From: Breznakiella homolactica
GTDB taxonomy: Bacteria; Spirochaetota; Spirochaetia; Treponematales; Breznakiellaceae
Direction of reading: 5' to 3'
Length of the DNA stretch: 64,000 nucleotides
NCBI RefSeq assembly: GCF_016616095.2
Contig: NZ_CP067089.2
Coordinates: 1,550,001-1,614,000, forward strand
Under the pieces are notes generated by a model. It was not told the DNA's origin, made no database searches, and saw nothing but the letters and a program-made list of their open reading frames with translations. The translations under genes and the position numbers were made by a program. Position 1 is the first letter of the stretch; each line of letters starts with the position of its first letter. Of the stretch, positions 1 through 8,029 are shown piece after piece.

Positions 1-156
1 GGTGCCGGAAAAATAGTAAATCAGAATGTTCTGCGCCATATCCCGCCCTACGGAAACTTGTCTTACCGGTATTCTACAAGGTTTTAAGACGCCGCATCCA
101 GTATCGGCGGCGGGAACCGGTCCGGTTAGCCGGTCCGCGGAACCGGCCAGACCCTC

Positions 157-1134
157 TCAGACAGTAATTTTCTTATGGCGGTACTTCTCAACCAGCCTTC
201 TCTGGTATTCATCTTCGGTCCGTCTCAGCCGTTCCAGACACGCTGTTTGTTTCCGTTCCCTGACAAGAACCACCTGCTCAGCGATCAGGTTTACCGCGAT
301 GCCCGCCGCGATGGTAATTCCGCCCGCGAAGGTCGCGTTCGAATAGCCGCCGCCGGTTACCGAATCGAGAAGAATTCCGGTAAAGACCTGCCCCACAAAG
401 GTCAAAACGGTCAGCAGGAACGCGGAAATCCTCGGAACCGTCAGATTGCACAGGAGCACGGAAATCACCCCCAGCGCGCCCCCAAAGTATATCCACGGCG
501 GAGGAGAAATTACAGGATCCGCCGCGGGGAATACGGCCCGGGCCGCGAACACGGCGATGATCACCGTCACCGGCAGACCCACAAGATGATTCACAAGGGA
601 ACCGCGCAGAGCCCCGACCTTTTCCGCCAGCCGGGCGTTGACGGTTCTGGAGAGGACCACCGAGATTCCCGCGCCGAAGGAAAGGCACACAGCGAATACC
701 GCCGCGGCGGCGGAACGGTCCAGCATAAGGAAGATTCCGAAAAGGGAAAATATCCACCCAATGAGGGATACTTTCCGGAACGGCCGCCGTTCCATCCCGA
801 ATAAACCAAAATGATCAATTATCTGGGCGGTGACCATCTGCCCCAGCAGTCCCAGCGCGATGATACTGGTCATACTGATGTACCCGAAGGCAAAATTGTT
901 GAACACGGTAGTAAAAACACCGATCACGCCGCCAAGATAAATCCATACCGGGGAGTGGCCGCGGAGCGTTCTTTTTTCTTTCCGCAGAATACAAAGCAAA
1001 AAAGCAAAGAGGACACCTACAACATGAACAATAACCGCCGCGGGGAATACGCCGTATTGCCGGGACAGATTTCCGTTGACGGAAACCATGACAGCTAGGG
1101 TTACACCCGTAATAAGTGCGAGCAGCTGGTACAT
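157..1134 (-). CDS. DMT-family transporter of the YdcZ/DUF606 type
   Basis: Inner-membrane protein of 325 residues with about ten hydrophobic segments in two similar halves, as in fused YdcZ (DUF606) proteins of the drug/metabolite transporter superfamily. The first half opens with MYQLLALITGVTLAVMVSVNG and the same Gln/Asn-Gly pattern recurs near residue 160. The substrate is unknown. ATG at 1134 is preferred because a perfect AGGAGG lies 7 bases upstream; the longer reading frame adds 16 hydrophilic residues without a ribosome site. It diverges from a Crp/Fnr regulator and shares a palindrome with it, so activation by that regulator is inferred. Confidence 0.85.
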   Translation of the reverse strand: MYQLLALITGVTLAVMVSVNGNLSRQYGVFPAAVIVHVVGVLFAFLLCILRKEKRTLRGHSPVWIYLGGVIGVFTTVFNNFAFGYISMTSIIALGLLGQMVTAQIIDHFGLFGMERRPFRKVSLIGWIFSLFGIFLMLDRSAAAAVFAVCLSFGAGISVVLSRTVNARLAEKVGALRGSLVNHLVGLPVTVIIAVFAARAVFPAADPVISPPPWIYFGGALGVISVLLCNLTVPRISAFLLTVLTFVGQVFTGILLDSVTGGGYSNATFAGGITIAAGIAVNLIAEQVVLVRERKQTACLERLRRTEDEYQRRLVEKYRHKKITV

Positions 1135-1181
1135 ATTACCGCCTCCTGGTTTGATTATATTGGCATTGTCCCGCGGGGACA

Positions 1182-1197
1182 TAGGACATTTGTCCTA
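1182..1197. promoter_or_regulatory. Candidate Crp/Fnr-family operator between divergent genes
   Basis: Perfect inverted repeat TAGGACA-TT-TGTCCTA. Leftward, a TATAAT box (1154-1159) puts the predicted transcription start near 1147, so the palindrome centre lies near -42. Rightward, a TATACT box (1219-1224) puts the start near 1231 and the centre near -41.5. A centre at -41.5 is the classic class II activator position for this family, and here it fits both promoters. The boxes and palindrome are read directly; binding by the adjacent regulator is inferred. Confidence 0.65.
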
Positions 1198-1244
1198 CCA
1201 TTTCGAACCGATGTTTGGTATACTTTGAAAGGGAAAAGAAGCTG

Positions 1245-1919
1245 ATGGACACACGGCCGCTGACAAAAAAACATTTTGACAAACTTTCGGAATACGGTTT
1301 GCGGGACATACCGCCGGACTCCTGTATGTGCCTGTATTTCCGGTCAGGGGAAACGATTCTGCGGGAAGGGATGCCGATCAGCTGGCTTGCCATTGTTGTG
1401 AGCGGCAAGGCAAAGGTCTGCTCCACTTCTCCCAATGGAAAGGACCTGATTCTTTGCTACTATGTCTCCGGCGGTATGATTGGGGATATTGAATTTATGG
1501 CGGGGCTCGAAACGGCAACCGCTAACCTTATCGCTATTTCCGACTTTGAGTGTATCGCCATCCCGTACAGAAAATACGGGGCGGTGCTGAAAAGAAATAT
1601 GGCGTTTCTGAATAAACTCGGCAATGAACTTTCCCTGAAATTAGTCCGGAGTTCCCGAAGCTTTGTGTCCGCGGCATTATATTCCGGCGAGGAACGTCTC
1701 TGTTCCTACATTTTGCAGACTTCACACAACAATGTTTTCAGCGATATCCTGACCGATGTTTCCTGTTCCGTCGGCATAAGCTACCGTCATATATTCCGCC
1801 TGCTGAATCAGCTCTGCGAAGAGGGTGTGCTGGAAAAACGGGAAAACGGATACCGCATAACGGACCGGGACGGACTGATCCGCCGTTCGCCCCATCCGGT
1901 CACGGAACAGGATGAATAG
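1245..1919 (+). CDS. Crp/Fnr-family transcriptional regulator
   Basis: Cytoplasmic DNA-binding protein of 224 residues. The N-terminal half is a cyclic-nucleotide-binding-type beta-roll (FRSGETILREGMPISWLAIV, then SGKAKVC and GGMIGDIEFM). The C-terminal half is a winged helix with recognition region VGISYRHIFRLLNQLCEEGV. I see no N-terminal Cys cluster of the Fnr oxygen-sensing type. The ligand is unknown; the GDIE segment replaces the usual GE(I/L)A phosphate-binding motif, so cAMP binding is doubtful. ATG at 1245 follows GAAAGGGAAA; an upstream TTG overlaps the -10 box and is unlikely. It probably regulates itself and the divergent transporter through 1182-1197. Confidence 0.85.
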   Translation: MDTRPLTKKHFDKLSEYGLRDIPPDSCMCLYFRSGETILREGMPISWLAIVVSGKAKVCSTSPNGKDLILCYYVSGGMIGDIEFMAGLETATANLIAISDFECIAIPYRKYGAVLKRNMAFLNKLGNELSLKLVRSSRSFVSAALYSGEERLCSYILQTSHNNVFSDILTDVSCSVGISYRHIFRLLNQLCEEGVLEKRENGYRITDRDGLIRRSPHPVTEQDE

Positions 1920-1941
1920 CCCCGGCTGGTGATGTCCGCGG

Positions 1942-2466
1942 TTACCGCCCTCCGGCCGGTCCCGGGGACGGTTTCTTTTCGGGATAAAAGGCGGTAAATA
2001 TTTTTATATACTCCGGCAGCCGGGAAACATCGGGGTTGAAGAACCAGAAGGCGAAGCCGTCACAGAATTCGCAGAGTTTACCGGAAATTGTGTAGCTTTT
2101 CCGGTGGCCGCAGGTCCCGTCTTCCCGCTGGTTGTGGCAGTGGCCGCAGCGGCCGTAATCGCCGGTGAACCCTTCCCTGATATACTCCGGCGCCGCTTCG
2201 ACAGCTTCCCGGCGGCTGTCCACGTCACTGAAATACATCCGCAGAACCAGGTCGCCGTCCCGGATGTACATCCGGGCGTAGGATTTCTTGCTCTTTACCC
2301 CGGTCTTGGTATAGATGATCATGTACCGGCCCCAGCAGTAGCCGCCGCCGATGGTCCCGCCGCTGCCGTAGCCGAGACGTTCCATTTCCCGGTCAAAGGC
2401 CAGGATAAAATCCCGGTCCGCGGGACTGATAAACGCGTAAGCCTTGTTTTTCAGCAGTTCCTTCAA
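1942..2466 (-). CDS. Cys-rich protein of unknown function
   Basis: 174 residues, not assigned to a named family. The C-terminal half has closely spaced metal-ligand residues (CGHCHNQ, then CGHRK, then CEFC), suggesting one zinc site or Fe-S-like cluster. The N-terminal half contains a Gly-rich segment GSGGTIGGGYCWGRY. No signal peptide or membrane segment is visible, so it is probably cytoplasmic. Its ATGA start overlaps the stop of the upstream SRPBCC gene by four bases, so the two are translationally coupled. The CDS ends just past the convergent Crp/Fnr gene. Confidence 0.7.
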   Translation of the reverse strand: MKELLKNKAYAFISPADRDFILAFDREMERLGYGSGGTIGGGYCWGRYMIIYTKTGVKSKKSYARMYIRDGDLVLRMYFSDVDSRREAVEAAPEYIREGFTGDYGRCGHCHNQREDGTCGHRKSYTISGKLCEFCDGFAFWFFNPDVSRLPEYIKIFTAFYPEKKPSPGPAGGR

Positions 2467-2879
2467 GGAATATCCTCCCCCAGGGCCCGGCGCAGATCCG
2501 CGGCGTAGGTTCTCTGGATTTTCTTCAGGGGCATGGCGATATAGGAAAGCAGCTCCATCACGGGATTTTTAATATACAGAACTTCGGTGAATTCGATCCG
2601 CGTTCCCCCGGATTCCACGGAAGAAAACAGCCCCGTCCAGCGGCCGGTGAAGTTTTTATTCTTCATGGTGAACTCGTAGCGTCCGCATGGCTCCTTGCAG
2701 GTAATGGTGAATTCCGTGAAAAAGCCTTCTTTGGTGTATTCGATAAAAGTCCCGCCGCCGTCAAGGATATCTATCCGTTCCAGATCGCTCCGCCAGGAAT
2801 AATTGGTATTGTCCGTCACCATGTCCCAGACCTTTCCGATATCCGAGGCATAGGTTTCGGTAATGGTCGATTTCCGCAT
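2463..2879 (-). CDS. SRPBCC-fold (polyketide cyclase/START-like) protein
   Basis: 138 residues matching the small SRPBCC ligand-binding fold: the N-terminal strand and helix (TETYASDIGKVWDMVTDNTNYSWRSDLE) are followed by antiparallel strands and a long C-terminal helix ending in AADLRRAL. Members bind hydrophobic ligands or act as cyclases; the ligand here cannot be read. It is the first gene of a two-gene operon with the Cys-rich protein. The promoter at 2922-2960 carries an inverted repeat over its -35 region. Confidence 0.75.
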   Translation of the reverse strand: MRKSTITETYASDIGKVWDMVTDNTNYSWRSDLERIDILDGGGTFIEYTKEGFFTEFTITCKEPCGRYEFTMKNKNFTGRWTGLFSSVESGGTRIEFTEVLYIKNPVMELLSYIAMPLKKIQRTYAADLRRALGEDIP

Positions 2880-2921
2880 GGCTTCTCCTAAGCGCCCCCG
2901 ATTACCGGACCGCCGTGTTTA

Positions 2922-2960
2922 AGTATAGTTTAGCAGCGGATATATGACAGCGCCATGTCA
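2922..2960 (-). promoter_or_regulatory. Promoter with operator-like palindrome for the SRPBCC operon
   Basis: On the minus strand TATACT (2927-2922) is the -10 box and CTGTCA (2950-2945) the -35, with a 17-base spacer. The -35 forms half of an inverted repeat TGACA-GCGCCA-TGTCA (2945-2960), a typical position for a repressor. The regulator is unknown. Confidence 0.5.
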
Positions 2961-2990
2961 GATTTACCATAAAAAATCAGACAAAGGATA

Positions 2991-3012
2991 CTATACCCGC
3001 CGACGGGTATAG
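2991..3012 (-). terminator. Hairpin downstream of the DUF2004-type gene
   Basis: Perfect nine-base arms CTATACCCG and CGGGTATAG around a four-base loop, starting four bases after the stop codon of the upstream minus-strand gene. The T-run on the minus strand is about 14 bases further on, so this is a terminator with a poor tail, or an mRNA-stabilising hairpin. Confidence 0.55.
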
Positions 3013-3016
3013 AGTC

Positions 3017-3505
3017 TCAGCTTTCGTGGGAAAACCCGGTGACGTTCAGGTCTCGGTCCATTTTTACGCAGAGTATTTCATCGGAATAGTCCTTCGATAC
3101 CATATAATCCACGGAGAAGTTTATCTTTCCATCTTCTATTCCGAAAAGCAGATCAGGATACCCCAGTCCCGCGGTGGTCCTGGCGATGTCAAATTCATCA
3201 AACCGCTGTACGCCGAATATTTTCATCAGAAATTCTTCTTCCAGGGAATCAAAATGGCACTCAAAATAATAAGCGACGGTTTCATCCCCGGGAAAATTCT
3301 CAAGTATGGCCTTTCGTGCCATGACGTCTATTTCGGCATATCTATCAAGAATGCCCAGACACGTTTTCAGTTCCGGGCCGTAGAGGCTGCAGTCCGACAG
3401 CGATATATGGATCGCCTGGTTCCGGTAGCTCGTTTCGATAAACTCAAAATCACTGGACTCGTCTATGGTGATTTCCCCGAAATACTTCGTCGTGTATTTT
3501 CCCAT
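3017..3505 (-). CDS. DUF2004-like protein
   Basis: 162 acidic residues, probably cytoplasmic. The opening KYTTKYFGEITID resembles the start of DUF2004 proteins, followed by a strand region on the order of a small alpha/beta fold. No catalytic motif is recognised. ATG at 3505 is chosen because GGGGGGAAACA precedes it; upstream in-frame starts lack a ribosome site and run into the nrdD promoter region. Single gene, divergent from nrdD, with a hairpin after its stop. Confidence 0.65.
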   Translation of the reverse strand: MGKYTTKYFGEITIDESSDFEFIETSYRNQAIHISLSDCSLYGPELKTCLGILDRYAEIDVMARKAILENFPGDETVAYYFECHFDSLEEEFLMKIFGVQRFDEFDIARTTAGLGYPDLLFGIEDGKINFSVDYMVSKDYSDEILCVKMDRDLNVTGFSHES

Positions 3506-3663
3506 TGTTTCCCCCCGGCGGACCATGAAAATATCCGCGGAATTGCTGGTTTTCCTCAGCCCCATCTTAGGATACATTATCCGTCTGGTCCAGATATCTC
3601 CCGCGTCCGGCGGCGGATTATACAGAAAAGCGGCGGTTTCTGTTCCCTGCGTCCGTTTTTGTA

Positions 3664-3715
3664 TTGACACCGCTGTATATAGCAGATTATTATCATAAAT
3701 AACGCTACATATAGC
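3664..3715 (+). promoter_or_regulatory. nrdD promoter with a pair of NrdR boxes
   Basis: TTGACA (3664-3669) and TATTAT (3688-3693), 18 bases apart, form the promoter. Two NrdR-box-like palindromes, GCTGTATATAGC (3672-3683) and GCTACATATAGC (3704-3715), are exactly 32 bases apart start to start, about three helical turns, as known for cooperative NrdR binding. The first lies between -35 and -10 and the second over the start site, fitting repression when dNTP/ATP is high. The nrdR gene is not in this window. Confidence 0.8.
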
Positions 3716-3768
3716 GCCATAATTAACCGATAGTTAAAATACCCATGGAAGAGGCTAAGGAGTAGACA

Positions 3769-6105
3769 ATGCCCACACGGATACTGAAACGGGACGGCCG
3801 GGAAGCACCCTTTAACATTGAGAAAATCACCAACGCCATTTACAAGGCGGGAATCGCCGCGGGCACCATGGACTGGGAACAGGCCATGAACCTTTCGGAG
3901 TCGGCGGCAAAACGCCTGCAGTCGGCCTACGCGGGGACAACCCCGGGGGTGGAGGAAATTCAGGATACGGTGGAGCAAATCATGATCGAAAACGGTCTGT
4001 CCTCGGCTGCCAAGAAGTTCATCCTCTACCGGGCGGAGCGCACCAGGATCAGGGAAATGAATACCAGGCTCATGCGGATTTTTGAGGAAATCACCACCAA
4101 GGATGCCAAGGATAACGACCTGAAGCGGGAAAACGCCAACATCGACGGCGATACCTCCATGGGGCACATGCTTAAATACGGTTCCGAAGGGGCGAAGCAG
4201 TTCAATGAACTGTTCATCCTGAAACCCGGCCACGCGCGGGCCCACCACAACGGGGATATCCATATCCACGATCTGGATTTTCTCACCCTGACCACCACCT
4301 GCTGCCAGATTGACATCGCCAAGCTTTTCACCGGCGGTTTCGGAACCGGCCATGGGGTTATCCGGGAACCCAACGATATTCAAAGTTATTCCGCCCTGGC
4401 CTGCATCGCCATTCAATCCAATCAAAATGACCAGCACGGGGGCCAGAGCATCCCCAATTTCGACCGGGGCTTGGCACCGGGGGTGGCGAAAACCTATGTC
4501 AGGCTGTACCGGGATAACCTGTTCAAAGCCCTGGATCTCCTGGCGCCGGAAACCACGGAACAGATAAAAGAAACCCTGAAGGCGGAACTGTTTACCGGGC
4601 ACCTGAAACCTTCCCTGGAGGACAACGAAGCCTATACCCAGGCAGAATCCGGGATTCTGGACAAATGGCTCGAGCCGAAAATCCGGCGCCCGGTACAGGA
4701 CTTTGCCCGGAACACCGCCCTCAGGGAAACCGACCGCAGGACCTACCAGGCCATGGAAGCGCTGATCCACAACCTCAACACCATGCACAGCCGGGCGGGA
4801 GCCCAGATACCTTTTTCTTCAATTAACTACGGAACCGATACGTCCCCGGAAGCCCGCATGCTTATCCGGAATCTCCTGGCGGCCACCGAGTCCGGCCTCG
4901 GTGACGGGGAAACGGCCATCTTCCCTATCCAGATTTTCCGGGTTAAGGAAGGGGTTAACTACAATCCCGGGGACCCCAACTACGACCTGTTTCAGCAGGC
5001 CTGCCGGGTCAGCTCCAAACGGCTCTTCCCCAATTTTTCTTTCCAGGACGCGCCCTTCAATTTCCAGTATTACCGGGAGGGCCGGCCGGAAACGGAGATT
5101 GCCTATATGGGCTGCCGGACCCGGGTAATAGCCAATGTCCATGACCAGGAACGGCAGACCACCTACGGCAGGGGGAACCTGAGTTTCACCACCATAAATC
5201 TTCCCCGGATTGCCCTGAAAGCCCGGGGGGATACAGATGAATTCTTCAGGGACCTGGACGGGAAAATTGACCTGGTCATTGACCAGCTCCTGGAGCGCTT
5301 CGAAATCCAGGCAAGGAAAAAGGTAAAAAACTTTCCCTTCCTCATGGGCCAGGGAATCTGGCTCGATTCGGATACCCTGGGATGGGAGGATGAACTCCGG
5401 GAAATCCTGAAACACGGCACCCTTACGGCGGGATTCATAGGCCTGGCGGAATGCCTCAAGGCGCTGTGCGGCAAACACCACGGCGAATCCGCCGAAGCCC
5501 AGGCCCTGGGGCTGCGGATCATCGGCCACATGCGGAGCCGCATGGACGCCGCGGTCCTGGAGCACCGGCTGAACTTTTCCCTGATCGCCACCCCGGCGGA
5601 GGGCACCGCCGGACGGTTCGTCAAAATGGACCGGGAGAAATTCGGTTCCATTCCCGGAGTAACGGACCGGGAGTACTATACCAACAGTTTCCACATACCG
5701 GTGCATTACCCTATCGGAGCGCTGAAAAAAATCGAACTGGAAGCGCCCTACCACGCCATGACCAACGCGGGCCATATCAGCTACATCGAACTGGACGGGG
5801 ACGCCTCAAAAAACCCCGAAGCCTTTGAGAAAATCGTCCGGGCCATGAAGGAGGCGGGAATCGGCTACGGCAGTCTGAACCATCCGGTGGACCGCGACCC
5901 GGTCTGCGGGTACCGGGGTATCATCGGAGAAACCTGCCCCCGGTGCGGACGCAGCGAGGGTGATGAGCCCTTTGAGCGGATCCGGCGGATCACCGGGTAT
6001 CTGGTGGGAACCCTGGACCGTTTCAACAACGCCAAACGGGCGGAAGAGCGGGACCGGGTCAAGCACTTTAATGTATCCGGCGGCGGAGCGTCTTCCGGGG
6101 AATGA
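3769..6105 (+). CDS. nrdD: Anaerobic ribonucleoside-triphosphate reductase (class III)
   Basis: Reduces ribonucleoside triphosphates to dNTPs with a glycyl radical; works only without oxygen. 778 residues: ATP-cone at about 1-95 (RILKRDGREAPFNIEKIT), then the ten-stranded barrel with MGCRTRV and GRGNLSFTTINLPR, and the C-terminal radical segment RITGYLVGTLDRFNNAK, with the zinc-site region VCGYRGIIGETCPRCG just before it. Only three Cys are visible in the zinc site rather than the four of some relatives. AAGGAG precedes the ATG. It overlaps nrdG by ATGA and is controlled by the NrdR-type promoter at 3664-3715. Confidence 0.97.
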   Translation: MPTRILKRDGREAPFNIEKITNAIYKAGIAAGTMDWEQAMNLSESAAKRLQSAYAGTTPGVEEIQDTVEQIMIENGLSSAAKKFILYRAERTRIREMNTRLMRIFEEITTKDAKDNDLKRENANIDGDTSMGHMLKYGSEGAKQFNELFILKPGHARAHHNGDIHIHDLDFLTLTTTCCQIDIAKLFTGGFGTGHGVIREPNDIQSYSALACIAIQSNQNDQHGGQSIPNFDRGLAPGVAKTYVRLYRDNLFKALDLLAPETTEQIKETLKAELFTGHLKPSLEDNEAYTQAESGILDKWLEPKIRRPVQDFARNTALRETDRRTYQAMEALIHNLNTMHSRAGAQIPFSSINYGTDTSPEARMLIRNLLAATESGLGDGETAIFPIQIFRVKEGVNYNPGDPNYDLFQQACRVSSKRLFPNFSFQDAPFNFQYYREGRPETEIAYMGCRTRVIANVHDQERQTTYGRGNLSFTTINLPRIALKARGDTDEFFRDLDGKIDLVIDQLLERFEIQARKKVKNFPFLMGQGIWLDSDTLGWEDELREILKHGTLTAGFIGLAECLKALCGKHHGESAEAQALGLRIIGHMRSRMDAAVLEHRLNFSLIATPAEGTAGRFVKMDREKFGSIPGVTDREYYTNSFHIPVHYPIGALKKIELEAPYHAMTNAGHISYIELDGDASKNPEAFEKIVRAMKEAGIGYGSLNHPVDRDPVCGYRGIIGETCPRCGRSEGDEPFERIRRITGYLVGTLDRFNNAKRAEERDRVKHFNVSGGGASSGE

Positions 6106-6647
6106 CGGCCCCGAATCATCCCCGCGCCGCGGACCCGGCCGCCGGCAAAGATATCCTCATTATCGGCGGACGGGAGCCGGAATCCATTGTTGACGGCCCG
6201 GGCTTCCGGTACACGGTCTTTGTCCAGGGCTGCGCTCTGGCCTGCCCGGGGTGCCATAATCCCCAGCTCCAGGCCTTTACCGGAGGCACCCCGGTTTCCG
6301 TAAAAGAAATTCTCGCGGAGATCGGGGCAAATCCCCTCCTTTCCGGGCTCACCCTTTCCGGAGGTGAGCCGTTTACCCAGGCAGGTCCCTGCGCGGCCCT
6401 GGCCCGGGGCGTCAGGGAAATGGGACTTACGGTGGTGACCTATACGGGACTTACCTGGGAAAAAATCATTGTTTCCGGCCGGGAAGACTGGGCCGGGCTT
6501 GCGGCGGCTACGGATATCCTCGTGGATGGTCCCTTTATCCGGGAGCTGCGGAACATCGATCTCCGCTTCCGGGGATCTTCCAACCAGCGGCTCATCGACG
6601 TGCGCCAAAGTATGGCTTCAGGGGTGGCAGTCACTTTTCCGGAATGA
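6102..6647 (+). CDS. nrdG: Anaerobic ribonucleotide reductase activating protein (radical SAM)
   Basis: Radical SAM activase that installs the glycyl radical on NrdD. 181 residues; the cluster-binding motif is CALACPGC (CX3CX2C), followed by the SAM-contacting LTLSGGEPF. There is a short N-terminal extension of about 20 residues before DILIIGGREPESIVDGPG. The ATGA overlap with nrdD indicates coupled translation and matched stoichiometry. It is convergent with the metallophosphoesterase gene. Confidence 0.95.
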   Translation: MTAPNHPRAADPAAGKDILIIGGREPESIVDGPGFRYTVFVQGCALACPGCHNPQLQAFTGGTPVSVKEILAEIGANPLLSGLTLSGGEPFTQAGPCAALARGVREMGLTVVTYTGLTWEKIIVSGREDWAGLAAATDILVDGPFIRELRNIDLRFRGSSNQRLIDVRQSMASGVAVTFPE

Positions 6648-6705
6648 CCAAAACGTCCGGAAAATCCCGTTTACGGATGGACCGGAATGCCGCCGCGTAC
6701 ATCAT

Positions 6706-7854
6706 TCATTTGCCGCCAAGAAGCAGTATCTCGGCAATTTCAGACTTAGTTCCGACACGGACATACGGAATTGGCGTACAGGTTCCCGAGCTGACAATGG
6801 AATACATATCCCCGTATTTTCTGCACCCATGGTAGTGCGGAAAGAACCGGCGGACAATACGGTTGAGGGGATAAAACTGCCCTCCGTGGGTGTGGCCGCT
6901 TAAAAGAAGATCCACCCCCGCTTCTTTCGACCGTTCAATATCCCCGGGCTGATGATCCAGTACAATGATCAGGTTATCTTTGTCGGAAGGCTCCAGGCAT
7001 TGGGGAATGGTTTTTCTCGTCTGCCCTTCATTTCCTCCCGGGGCCATATCCGAACGGCCAAGCAAGACAACCCCGTCCTGCCGTACAGCGCAGTCCTCTA
7101 AAACACGGATATTCGCTTTTTGGAAAAAACTCAGCATATCCGGCAGATCAACCCCTGCGTCATGGTTGCCTAAACAGGCAAACACACCATACCGGCTTTG
7201 CAGACCCGTAAGTTCCGCGGCGATTTTCTCAAATTCAAAAACCTCTCTGACATTTTCGGTAAAGGTATCCCCGGTGATACAGATTAAGTCGGGCCGAAGA
7301 CTGTTTGTCTTTTTTACGATTTTCCGCACGGTCTTCAGGTCATTGATGCTGCCCAGGTGCAGGTCGCTGAGCTGGGCAATGCGCAGCCATTTACCTTGGA
7401 AGACCGGTCTAGAAACTTCACAGGTATAGGGGGTGACTGAAATATTTCTGGTATGAATTATTCCATAGACCGTCAGTACAGCGGTAAGTGCGAAGAGGAA
7501 AAGCGAGAGAACCGCAAACTGTGACGGCGGAAGGATTTTAAGCAGCGCTGTCAGAATAATATACGCGGGCAATTCAACAAGGCAGGCAAAGAAAAGGGTT
7601 ATCTGAAAGCTGACCCAATAGCTTCCGAAAATCATGAGAATTTTTGAAACCTTCGAATGTGGCAGCAGGAAACCAGCCGGCAATGCCGCGGAAAATAAAA
7701 TGCAGACTGTCACATAGAAGATTGGTGAAAAACCGGGCAGAACTCCCTGCGCGGCGACCAGGGTACGCCAGGTGACAAGAAAGGCAATGATACCGTACGC
7801 GGACACCAGGGATACAGCCGCTTTTATCTGTTCTTTTCCAATTTCTTTTTTCAT
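6706..7854 (-). CDS. Membrane-anchored metallophosphoesterase
   Basis: 382 residues. The first 150 contain about four membrane segments; the rest is a calcineurin-like phosphoesterase domain with DLHLGS, TGDTF, LGNHDAG, DHQP and SGHTHGGQ, so all metal ligands of the family are present. Relatives are YkuE/YaeI-type enzymes; the substrate (cyclic nucleotide, phospholipid or other phosphodiester) is not evident. ATG at 7854 is preceded by GGCGGTGAG; another ATG seven codons upstream directly abuts AGAGG. Single gene after the P-type ATPase. Confidence 0.85.
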   Translation of the reverse strand: MKKEIGKEQIKAAVSLVSAYGIIAFLVTWRTLVAAQGVLPGFSPIFYVTVCILFSAALPAGFLLPHSKVSKILMIFGSYWVSFQITLFFACLVELPAYIILTALLKILPPSQFAVLSLFLFALTAVLTVYGIIHTRNISVTPYTCEVSRPVFQGKWLRIAQLSDLHLGSINDLKTVRKIVKKTNSLRPDLICITGDTFTENVREVFEFEKIAAELTGLQSRYGVFACLGNHDAGVDLPDMLSFFQKANIRVLEDCAVRQDGVVLLGRSDMAPGGNEGQTRKTIPQCLEPSDKDNLIIVLDHQPGDIERSKEAGVDLLLSGHTHGGQFYPLNRIVRRFFPHYHGCRKYGDMYSIVSSGTCTPIPYVRVGTKSEIAEILLLGGK

Positions 7855-8029
7855 CTCACCGCCGTGCTGACTCATCCTCTATGTTTTTTTAAAATAGATT
7901 AAATCTTAATAATAACATAATAAAAAAACCGCGGAAAATACCATTTGCGGTGAAAGAATTCAAAAAAGAATTTTACAGAAGAGAAAAGAGAACCGTCACA
8001 TCATACCATAGTGTGATACTTTCAGAGGC

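Noticed and set aside
1..156. GC-rich short repeats (CCGGTCCG twice, AACCGG-T-CCGGTT) downstream of the first gene
   Set aside because: Several weak foldings are possible, there is no T-run and no clear function; not called as a terminator.
175..804. Long plus-strand frame opposite the YdcZ-type gene
   Set aside because: Hydrophilic low-complexity product, no ribosome site; shadow of the real gene on the minus strand.
3577..4788. 403-codon minus-strand frame opposite nrdD
   Set aside because: nrdD is certain; the frame runs through its promoter and shows no domain.
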